A stretch of 45,145 nucleotides of DNA from Gammaproteobacteria bacterium (GTDB lineage Bacteria > Pseudomonadota > Gammaproteobacteria > Eutrophobiales > Eutrophobiaceae), in NCBI GenBank assembly GCA_022826885.1, contig JAJDUB010000049.1, forward strand, positions 1 through 45,145. Direction: 5' to 3'. A program made the translations under genes and the position numbers. Below, piece by piece: positions 15,911 to 22,826 of this stretch. A model generated the notes under the pieces. It ran no database searches. It was not told the origin of the DNA and saw only the letters and a program-made list of their open reading frames with translations. Every line of letters starts with the position of its first letter. The first letter of the stretch is position 1.

Positions 15911-16513
15911 GTGAGCGGCGAGCTGGAATTTTATTTTGACTTCCTGAGCCCGTTCGCCTATCTCGCGCATGATCGTGTGTGCAGGTTAGCCAGGGGATAT
16001 GGCAGGAAACTGACCTACATGCCGATCGATCTGCGGGCTGCGAAGATTGCCGCCGGGAACACCGGTCCGTCCAATCGCGACGTACCGGTCAAGTTGCGCT
16101 ACCTGAAGACCGATATTGATCGATGGGCGAAGAGGGTCAATCTGCCGGTCAGTTTTCCGCCATCACTGGATTCCCACCGGATGAACGCCGGTACCTTCTA
16201 TGCGCTGGACAGGAGGCTCGGGGAGAAATATGTCAGGGAAGGCTTTAACCTGGGTTGGGGATTGGGCGGTGATATAGGATCTGATGAGACATTGACCCGG
16301 TTGGCTGAAATAATGGGCTGGCCGCCTGCGGAATTTATCGAATATGCCGGCGCGTCGAAGGCGTCGCCTGAATATGTGGAGTCGAATCGGCAAGCAGTGG
16401 AAAAAGGTGTTTTCGGTGTTCCCACCATCATTGTTGACGGTCAGATGTGGTGGGGTAATGATCGCCTGGATTTTGTCGAGGAATACCTGGCCGAAGCTGA
16501 CAGCGCAAATTAG
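15911..16513 (+). CDS. nahD: NahD-like 2-hydroxychromene-2-carboxylate isomerase (DsbA-fold)
   Basis: A 200-residue kappa-class-GST/DsbA-fold isomerase. NahD uses glutathione to interconvert 2-hydroxychromene-2-carboxylate and trans-o-hydroxybenzylidenepyruvate, the substrate of the gene before it. The start region ELEFYFDFLSPFAYLAHDR carries the expected Ser13, in place of the DsbA cysteine. The C-terminal FGVPTIIVDGQMWWGNDRLD segment is typical of the family (cis-Pro in VPT). The start is a GTG at 15911; AAAAGG lies about 10 bases upstream. Order and adjacency to the nahE-like gene strongly support the joint function, though related HCCA isomerases act on other aromatic ring-fission products. 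Confidence 0.85.
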   Translation: MSGELEFYFDFLSPFAYLAHDRVCRLARGYGRKLTYMPIDLRAAKIAAGNTGPSNRDVPVKLRYLKTDIDRWAKRVNLPVSFPPSLDSHRMNAGTFYALDRRLGEKYVREGFNLGWGLGGDIGSDETLTRLAEIMGWPPAEFIEYAGASKASPEYVESNRQAVEKGVFGVPTIIVDGQMWWGNDRLDFVEEYLAEADSAN

Positions 16514-16521
16514 CCTCCTTA

Positions 16522-17388
16522 TTACAGAAACTCGCGCAGTTCCACAACAAACTGCTCGAGCCGGTCATGGTGCGGCCAGTGGCCGGCATTTTCGTATAAT
16601 GAGACCTGTGCGTTGCGAAAACAAGCAAGCCTGCCGTCTTCCGCTGGGTTCGATGCCCAACTGTCCTTGCCGTAGATCAAACGGGTGAGGCAGGTGATCG
16701 AGCCCCAGAGCTGCCTGATGACCTCCGGTTCCAGGTCGTCCGGCGGAAAGATACGCGCGCAGTTGTCGAATTTCCAGCTATAGGTGCCGTCTTCATTCTG
16801 GATGACGCCGTGGTGGGTGAGATGGCGGGCCTGCTCGTCCGTCAGGTAACTGTTTGCCGTCTTCATGCGCCGGTAAGCTTCCTCCAGCGACTGGTAACGT
16901 TTCGGTTGCCTGCCGGCAATCTGCCGCCTTTCTTCAATCCAGTCGCGCATACGCTGGGCCATGGACACGGCCTCCAGCTTCGCGATATGTTCCGGTCCCA
17001 ACGCCATGCCCTCAATCACGACGAGTTTGCGTACCGCCTGCGGATACAGCCCCGTGTACCGCAATGAAATGGAGCCGCCCAGGGAATGGCCGACAATCGT
17101 GACCGGCCGTAATTCAAGCTGGTGTATCAGTTGGGCAAGATCATAGGTAAAAGCCGACATTGAATAGGTTCCGTCCGGTGACCAGTCACTGTCGCCATGA
17201 CCTCTCAAGTCGGGCGCAAGCACATGCCAGTCCTGCGCCAGTGCGCGTGCGGTCCAGTCCCAGCTTCTGCAATGGTCCCTGTTTCCATGTACCAGCAACA
17301 GGGGCGGCGCGTCCGTGTTGCCCCAATCGACATAGTGCAGGCGCAGGCGCTGGGAGATATATATATGGGATGTGGGGCCGATGAGCAT
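16522..17388 (-). CDS. alpha/beta hydrolase
   Basis: A 288-residue cytoplasmic alpha/beta hydrolase. Motifs: oxyanion HGNRDH (34-39), LAPDLRGHGDSDWS (57-70), nucleophile GHSLGG with Ser102, acid Asp242 in YGKDSW, and His270 in ENAGHWPHHDR. The triad is complete and the length usual for epoxide hydrolase/haloperoxidase/meta-cleavage-product hydrolase-like proteins. The substrate is unknown. It converges with the nahD-like gene across only 8 bp, so it is not in that operon, but a role on aromatic ring-fission products is conceivable. It is transcribed divergently from uvrC; the 138-bp region between (17389-17526) shows no clear promoter. Confidence 0.85.
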   Translation of the reverse strand: MLIGPTSHIYISQRLRLHYVDWGNTDAPPLLLVHGNRDHCRSWDWTARALAQDWHVLAPDLRGHGDSDWSPDGTYSMSAFTYDLAQLIHQLELRPVTIVGHSLGGSISLRYTGLYPQAVRKLVVIEGMALGPEHIAKLEAVSMAQRMRDWIEERRQIAGRQPKRYQSLEEAYRRMKTANSYLTDEQARHLTHHGVIQNEDGTYSWKFDNCARIFPPDDLEPEVIRQLWGSITCLTRLIYGKDSWASNPAEDGRLACFRNAQVSLYENAGHWPHHDRLEQFVVELREFL

Positions 17389-17526
17389 GACAAGTCCTTC
17401 AGGAGAAGCCGGTTGAGGTTTTTTGTTTTTGCAACAGGTCGCGCATAGTGTAGCAAATTCGTTGTCTCTCCATGAGTCGAAATAAATGGCTTTTTTTCCG
17501 GAATTACCTGATCATCTATCAAAACA

Positions 17527-19359
17527 ATGACTGGCTTTGACTATAAAACATCCCTGGAGAAGATGACCCACCATCCGGGCGTATACCGGATGGTGGACGG
17601 AGACGGCGCCCTGCTTTACGTGGGCAAGGCGAAGGACCTGAAAAAACGGGTCGCCAGCTATTTCGGCAAGAAGCCGGATTCCCTCAAGACCCGGGCGATG
17701 GTCAGGCAGATCCGGGACATCAACATCACGGTCACACGCACGGAAGCAGAGGCGCTGCTGCTCGAGAGCAACCTGATTAAACAGCATAAACCCCGTTATA
17801 ACGTGGTGTTACGGGATGACAAGAGTTACCCGTACCTGTATTTGTCCACTGACAGTGAATTTCCCAGGTTGAGTTTCTACCGCGGCGCCAAGTCCGGGAC
17901 AGGGCAGTATTTTGGTCCTTATCCCAGCGCCAAGTCCGCCCGCCGCACCCTGAACCTCACCCAGAAGCTGTTCAGGATCCGTCAATGTGACGACAACTTC
18001 TTCAGGAATCGTTCCAGGCCATGCCTGCAATACCAGATCAAGCGCTGCACCGCGCCCTGCGTGGGACTGGTCGACCCCGGGGATTACGGGGAAGACGTAA
18101 AACATACGGTCATGTTCCTGGAAGGCCGTAACGAGGAAGTGATCAGGGAATTGACCGCGCCCATGCAGAAGGCAGCGGATGCGTTAGATTATGAGCGCGC
18201 CGCGCAGTACCGGGACCAGATTGTCAGCCTGAGGAAGATACAGGAGAACCAGTACATCAGCGCGCCAAGGGGGGAGCTCGACATCATCGCCTGCTACATG
18301 GAGAGCGGGCATGCCTGCGTGCAGGTCTTCTTCATCCGCGGCGGTCTGAACCTGGGCAACAAGGCATTTTTCCCGGTTCACACCGGTGAGTTGGGCGAAG
18401 AGCAGGTCCTCAATGCGTTCCTGCCCCAGTACTACCTGACGGGCTCCCGCAACAGACCGGCGCCGGGTGAAATCCTGCTCAGCCACCCGGTAGCGGATGC
18501 GGAGGCATTGATGGTCCTGCTCGGTGAGAGGAGGGCGAAACGTGTCAGGATCAAGCATAACCACCGCAGCGAAAGAAGGAAATGGGTGGAAATGGCGTTG
18601 AACAATGCGGAAATAGCCCTGAAGACGCGTCTTTCCTCCAGGGACGATTATGTATCCAGGTTCGAGAATTTGCAGGGCTCATTGGGCCTGAATGAACCCG
18701 TGGAACGGATAGAATGCTTTGACGTCAGCCACTCCGGGGGTGAAGCGACGGTTGCCGCCTGCGTGGTATTCAACCATGGGGGCGCGGTTAAAACCGATTA
18801 TCGCAAGTTCAATATCAAGGACGCGCCTGCCGGGGATGATTATGCCGCCATATCCCAGGCATTCAACCGGCGCTATTCACGCATGAAAAAGGAGGAGGGG
18901 AAGCTGCCGGACCTGATATTGATTGACGGCGGCAAGGGCCAGGTCAACTCCGTCAGGGCCGTGGCGGAGGAACTGCAACTCGATGAAGTTACGCTGCTGG
19001 GTGTGGCCAAGGGCAAGGCAAGAAAACCCGGCATGGAGAGGCTGGTTTTTTCGGACGGCAGGACTGAAACAAGCCTTGCGCCGAACTCATCGGCCCTGCA
19101 CCTGATCCAGGAAATCCGGGATGAGGCGCACCGGTTTGCAGTTACCGGGCACCGGCAGCAGCGCAACCGCAAGAGGGCCAGATCAGTCCTCGAGGACGTG
19201 GAAGGTGTCGGTTCAAAGCGGCGGAGGGAACTGATACGATACTTCGGCGGTCTACAGGGTGTGTCCAGAGCAGGTGTTGAAGAGCTTGCCCGGGCGCCCG
19301 GTATCAGCCACAATCTGGCAAAAAAGATCTACGCTTCCTTCCATGGGGATGAGGTGTGA
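17527..19359 (+). CDS. uvrC: excinuclease ABC subunit C
   Basis: UvrC makes the dual incisions of nucleotide-excision repair after UvrAB marks the lesion. The 610-residue length is standard. Order: GIY-YIG nuclease at the N-terminus (GVYRMVDGDGALLYVGKAKD), Cys-rich region (CDDNFFRNRSRPCLQYQIKRC, then CTAPC), UVR motif (ALDYERAAQYRDQI) for UvrB contact, RNase H-like endonuclease domain (RIECFDVSHSGGE, then LPDLILIDGGKGQ), and C-terminal helix-hairpin-helix pair (VEGVGSKRRRELIRYFGG, then APGISHNLAKKIYASFHG). It is translationally coupled to pgsA: the stop TGA at 19357-19359 overlaps the next start. Confidence 0.98.
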   Translation: MTGFDYKTSLEKMTHHPGVYRMVDGDGALLYVGKAKDLKKRVASYFGKKPDSLKTRAMVRQIRDINITVTRTEAEALLLESNLIKQHKPRYNVVLRDDKSYPYLYLSTDSEFPRLSFYRGAKSGTGQYFGPYPSAKSARRTLNLTQKLFRIRQCDDNFFRNRSRPCLQYQIKRCTAPCVGLVDPGDYGEDVKHTVMFLEGRNEEVIRELTAPMQKAADALDYERAAQYRDQIVSLRKIQENQYISAPRGELDIIACYMESGHACVQVFFIRGGLNLGNKAFFPVHTGELGEEQVLNAFLPQYYLTGSRNRPAPGEILLSHPVADAEALMVLLGERRAKRVRIKHNHRSERRKWVEMALNNAEIALKTRLSSRDDYVSRFENLQGSLGLNEPVERIECFDVSHSGGEATVAACVVFNHGGAVKTDYRKFNIKDAPAGDDYAAISQAFNRRYSRMKKEEGKLPDLILIDGGKGQVNSVRAVAEELQLDEVTLLGVAKGKARKPGMERLVFSDGRTETSLAPNSSALHLIQEIRDEAHRFAVTGHRQQRNRKRARSVLEDVEGVGSKRRRELIRYFGGLQGVSRAGVEELARAPGISHNLAKKIYASFHGDEV

Positions 19360-19916
19360 AAATGAATTTACCGAATATTCTTACTCTGTTCCGCATCGGC
19401 TTGATCCCCGTTTTCGTGCTGGTTTTCTACCTGCCGTTTGACTGGAGCAACGAAGCAGCCTGCATTATCTTTGTGGTTGCGGCCGTAACCGACTGGCTCG
19501 ACGGCTTCCTGGCGCGCAAATTACAGCAAATCTCAAAACTGGGCGCGTTTCTCGATCCCGTTGCCGACAAGCTGATGGTGGCGGTTGTGTTGGTCCTGCT
19601 GGTAGAACGTAATCCCGGCATACTTCTGACTTTACCGGCTGCCGTAATCATCGGCAGGGAAATCGCCGTCTCCGCGCTGCGGGAGTGGATGGCGGAACTG
19701 GGGGCGCGCAGCAGGGTAGCCGTGTCCGTCTACGGCAAGATAAAGACCATCGCCCAGATGGCGGCCCTGCCGCTGTTGATATACCATGACACGCTGTACG
19801 GCCTGCCCGTCTATGGTGTGGGACTGGTCCTGTTATATCTTGCCGCGGTATTGACCCTGGTATCAATGTGCCAATACCTTGTCAGCGCCTGGCCGAAATT
19901 GAAAGAAAATACCTGA
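19356..19916 (+). CDS. pgsA: CDP-diacylglycerol-glycerol-3-phosphate 3-phosphatidyltransferase
   Basis: PgsA makes phosphatidylglycerophosphate from CDP-diacylglycerol and glycerol-3-phosphate, the committed step to phosphatidylglycerol and cardiolipin. The 186-residue inner-membrane protein has about five hydrophobic helices and the CDP-alcohol phosphotransferase motif DWLDGFLARK, then GAFLDPVADK, with all conserved Asp residues. The start is chosen as GTG 19356 (overlapping the uvrC stop as GTGTGA) because MKMNLPNILTLFRIGLIPVF then aligns with the family start (E. coli MQFNIPTLLTLFR); the ATG at 19362 is the alternative. The uvrC-pgsA-tRNA order is conserved in Gammaproteobacteria. Confidence 0.97.
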   Translation: MKMNLPNILTLFRIGLIPVFVLVFYLPFDWSNEAACIIFVVAAVTDWLDGFLARKLQQISKLGAFLDPVADKLMVAVVLVLLVERNPGILLTLPAAVIIGREIAVSALREWMAELGARSRVAVSVYGKIKTIAQMAALPLLIYHDTLYGLPVYGVGLVLLYLAAVLTLVSMCQYLVSAWPKLKENT

Positions 19917-19953
19917 AAACAGTAAGTTACGGAGAACCTGGAATTCGTGGGAC

Positions 19954-19981
19954 TTGACATCCCCCAACCTGGCGTTATAAT
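19954..19981 (+). promoter_or_regulatory. strong tRNA-cluster promoter
   Basis: A perfect TTGACA (19954-19959), a 16-bp spacer and a perfect TATAAT (19976-19981), followed by the GC-rich TCGGCGAC, which resembles a stringent-response discriminator. It lies 62 bp upstream of tRNA-Gly, so the tRNAs have their own promoter apart from uvrC-pgsA. Confidence 0.88.
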
Positions 19982-20043
19982 TCGGCGACACTTTGGAAAG
20001 GCGTTCGGTAACGCCAGGGAGGGTTGACGGATGAATGATTATT

Positions 20044-20119
<76 letters not shown>

Positions 20120-20126
20120 AATGTAC

Positions 20127-20176
20127 ACCCTGAGGGGCCCCGGATCAGGTTCCGGCCAACCTCGGGGTTTTCATTT
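20127..20176 (+). terminator. intrinsic terminator inside the tRNA cluster
   Basis: ACCCTGAGG (20127-20135) pairs with CCTCGGGGT (20160-20168) with one G-U; inner GGCC/GGCC segments extend the stem. TTTTCATTTT follows. It lies between tRNA-Gly and tRNA-Cys, so it should reduce read-through or serve as a processing hairpin; the position within the cluster is unusual. Confidence 0.6.
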
Positions 20177-20195
20177 TGTGATTGAGCACAGCCCA

Positions 20196-20269
20196 GGCTG
20201 GGTGGCAGAGTGGTGATGCAGCGGCCTGCAAAGCCGTCTACGCCGGTTCGATTCCGACCCCAGCCTCCA
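20196..20269 (+). tRNA. cysT: tRNA-Cys (GCA)
   Basis: A complete 74-base cloverleaf: acceptor GGCTGGG/CCCAGCC, anticodon loop CTGCAAA (anticodon GCA) on stem GCGGC/GCCGT, T-loop GGTTCGATTCC, and encoded CCA (20267-20269). Confidence 0.97.
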
Positions 20270-20283
20270 TGTTTTACGCCCAG

Positions 20284-20370
20284 GCCCGGGTGGTGGAATT
20301 GGTAGACACAAGGGACTTAAAATCCCTCGGGGGAAACTCCGTGCCGGTTCGAGTCCGGCCCCGGGCACCA
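20284..20370 (+). tRNA. leuZ: tRNA-Leu (TAA)
   Basis: An 87-base class II tRNA with long variable arm: acceptor GCCCGGG/CCCGGGC, D-arm TGGTGGAATTGGTAGACAC, anticodon loop CTTAAAA (TAA), variable arm CTCGGGGGAAACTCCGT, T-arm GCCGGTTCGAGTCCGGC, encoded CCA (20368-20370). Third tRNA of the cluster. Its 3' end meets a hydrolase gene on the opposite strand after 12 bp. Confidence 0.97.
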
Positions 20371-20382
20371 AACCCTGTTTGT

Positions 20383-21279
20383 TTATTCTGAATTTTTTTG
20401 AATCATTTTTAAAAGTGAAATTGCAAGCAACCCACTTTGATGAGCCAGTGTTTCCAATATCTCGAAGTGGTTTAAATCAATCCCGATTACATAGTCCACG
20501 GTCTTATTGCTCTTTTCAATAGCCTGTGCAAATTCGTTGGATTGGCGAATAAACTCCGGTGATTCGTTGGTGCCATGACTGATAATGACTGGTGCGGATA
20601 ACTTATCCAAATGTCGCTGCGGACTTAATTTGTTTTCCGTTTCCTCCGTGATATTCAGATATTCGCTGCGTGCAGACAACCTTACCGGTTCGAGGTCATA
20701 CATGCCGCTGCAACACAATCCGCCCTTGATTATGTCAGGAGGTAAATTAAACCCGGATTGCCAGTCTGTTGTCAGGCAAACAGCAGCAAGATGTGCGCCT
20801 GAAGAATGACCACAAAGGTAGATATTGTCTTTATTCCCGCTGAATTTTTCTGCGTTATTATAGACCCAGGCAACAGCCCGTCTTACTTGTCCGGCTAATA
20901 CCATCAAGTCTCCCCCAACATCCAGCACGGAATCAAAGTCTATTGCTATCCAGTGTATCCCGGCTTTTGTGAACAGGGGAGCGGGAAAGGCGTAATCTTC
21001 GGCAAAGCCAATGCGCCAGGCGCCTCCATGAATATATATGATAATCGGGGCATTACTTTTTGAAGTGGCATATACATCCAGCTTCTCTATGTTTTTTTGA
21101 CCATATTGAAACAGCTTTGGCTCACCTGTCTCTTGTCTGGCCTTTTCACTGTTCGACTGATAGCGGGCAATCACTTCCTGCATATTGGATGCATAGTTAC
21201 TTTGATCGTAGGCAGCATCCAGCGCTTCCTGATCCATATCTCGCCAGACCAAAGTACTGTTGTTATTATTTACTTTCAT
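20383..21279 (-). CDS. HGGxW-type alpha/beta hydrolase (kynurenine formamidase-like)
   Basis: A 298-residue esterase/lipase-fold hydrolase. IIIYIHGGAWRIGF carries the HGGxW motif (84-88) of kynurenine formamidases and related carboxylesterases. The nucleophile elbow is GHSSGAH with Ser159, and His271 (DLNHFEI) is the likely catalytic histidine; the acid is probably within GTNESPEF (236-243). The closest functional family is arylformamidase, which turns N-formylkynurenine into kynurenine, but no other tryptophan-degradation gene is present, so the substrate is open. It is convergent with the tRNA cluster, ends 12 bp from the tRNA-Leu 3' end, and has a more AT-rich codon pattern than uvrC (48% GC in one 60-base line counted). 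Confidence 0.8.
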   Translation of the reverse strand: MKVNNNNSTLVWRDMDQEALDAAYDQSNYASNMQEVIARYQSNSEKARQETGEPKLFQYGQKNIEKLDVYATSKSNAPIIIYIHGGAWRIGFAEDYAFPAPLFTKAGIHWIAIDFDSVLDVGGDLMVLAGQVRRAVAWVYNNAEKFSGNKDNIYLCGHSSGAHLAAVCLTTDWQSGFNLPPDIIKGGLCCSGMYDLEPVRLSARSEYLNITEETENKLSPQRHLDKLSAPVIISHGTNESPEFIRQSNEFAQAIEKSNKTVDYVIGIDLNHFEILETLAHQSGLLAISLLKMIQKNSE

Positions 21280-21408
21280 TTACGTGGTAGATTGAAATAT
21301 GAAGATTCTTTGGTTTCTATACAAATGATCTGAAACATATGATTAAGTGTTTTAGTTTATTTTATCACTTAAAATCGTAATTTAAGTTTTCGGTAGAGGG
21401 AGCACTGG

Positions 21409-22704
21409 GTGGCGAAATCGCCAGAATCGTTTACGGTTACACAATTCGCGGCAATTGCCGTATGTTTCGTGCTGCAAATCATCGATGGCATGGACGTGCT
21501 GGTGGTGGCTTACGCCGGTCCGCAGATAATCGAAGAATGGGGCATCACCAGGGGCACCTATGGCTATATTTTCAGCGCAGGTGTCGCCGGCATGACCATG
21601 GGTTCGTTTTTCCTGACGCCTCTTGCCGACATCATCGGCCGGTGCCGGGCGGTGCTTGCGGCGGTCACAATCATTGCCTCGAGCATGTTGCTCACGGCCT
21701 TCGTCACCTCGATCGCGCAGTTGCTGGTCCTGCGCTTCATCGTCGGACTTGGGATCGGTCTGGCAGGGCCGACCCTGTCGACCATTGGCGCGGAATACTC
21801 GCCGCCACGCTACCGGCATTTCGTCGTGTCGATGATCGGCGCCGGTTATGCCGTGGGCGCTATGCTCACCGGCGTCGTAGCCGCGTTCATCGTGCCCGAG
21901 TACGGCTGGCGGGCGATGTTCATCACTGCCGCGGCGGTTACCGGCATCATGCTGCCGGTCGCATTCGTGATGTTACCGGAGTCGCTGGAATTCCTGCTGA
22001 AAAAACAGCCCCCCGGCGCTCTGGCGCAGGCAAACCAACTGCTCCGCCGGCTCGGCCGCCCGCAGCTGGACGAGCTCCCTGCCGCCAGCGTCGAAAAACG
22101 TAGCGGCCTGGGCGTCGGGAACCTGCTCGCCGAAACCCGCCGCCGCTCCACCCTGGGACTCTGGATGGGCTTTTTCATGGTTTATGCCACCGTGTATTTT
22201 CTGCTGGGCTTCGTCCCCACAATCGTCAAGGACATGGGGCACCCGGAGGCGGATTACATACTGGCGGGCACGGTTTACAACCTCGGCGGTCTGGTTGGCA
22301 TCATCGTCCTTGGATTGCTGTTCACCCGTTATCGCCTGGCCGCGGTCATTATTGGTTTTCAAGTGGCTTCAGCCGTTTTCATGGTGGCATTCGGTGTGTT
22401 GACGCCGCCGCTGGCGATCTTGTTGACGGTGATCGGCGTGTTGGGTTTTTTCAGCCAGGCCGGCCTTATCGGCATGGTGGCGGCGGGCGTGCGCCTTTAC
22501 CCGACTGAATTGCGCGCTACGGGTGTCGGTTGGGGTCAGGGTATGGGCCGCGCAGGCGCCATCATCGGCCCCATTATAGGCGGGCTGCTGATGGTGCCCG
22601 GGTATTCGCGCGCCCTGAATTTCAGCCTGTTTGCCATACCGTTCGTTCTGGCCGCGCTGGCGGTGATGTTCATCCGCTTTCCGAAGGAGCCTGCTGAAAC
22701 CTGA
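21409..22704 (+). CDS. MFS transporter, aromatic acid:H+ symporter (AAHS) type
   Basis: A 431-residue, 12-helix inner-membrane symporter. The helix 1 motif IIDGMDVLVVAYAGPQI contains the D-G-x-D of AAHS carriers (PcaK, BenK, MhpT group), and the helix 2-3 loop PLADIIGRCRAV matches MFS motif A. Helices 4-5 carry LRFIVGLGIGLAGP and GAEYSPPRYR. AAHS members import protocatechuate, benzoate, phenylpropionate and similar acids. The start is GTG 21409, with AGAGGGAG about 8 bases upstream. It is followed by a TonB receptor (122 bp) and a glutathionyl-hydroquinone reductase on the same strand, a plausible aromatic uptake set. The upstream 128 bp is AT-rich with no clear promoter. Confidence 0.85.
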   Translation: MAKSPESFTVTQFAAIAVCFVLQIIDGMDVLVVAYAGPQIIEEWGITRGTYGYIFSAGVAGMTMGSFFLTPLADIIGRCRAVLAAVTIIASSMLLTAFVTSIAQLLVLRFIVGLGIGLAGPTLSTIGAEYSPPRYRHFVVSMIGAGYAVGAMLTGVVAAFIVPEYGWRAMFITAAAVTGIMLPVAFVMLPESLEFLLKKQPPGALAQANQLLRRLGRPQLDELPAASVEKRSGLGVGNLLAETRRRSTLGLWMGFFMVYATVYFLLGFVPTIVKDMGHPEADYILAGTVYNLGGLVGIIVLGLLFTRYRLAAVIIGFQVASAVFMVAFGVLTPPLAILLTVIGVLGFFSQAGLIGMVAAGVRLYPTELRATGVGWGQGMGRAGAIIGPIIGGLLMVPGYSRALNFSLFAIPFVLAALAVMFIRFPKEPAET

Positions 22705-22826
22705 CCCCGGGCGCGCCACGAGGAATTTCCATTGTATTTGATGGATTTTCACTGTATTTTACTGAAGGTCAGCGAAAACGGCATTAATAAAAAACCAGTT
22801 AAATGATCCAGGGGGAGGCCTTCGTA

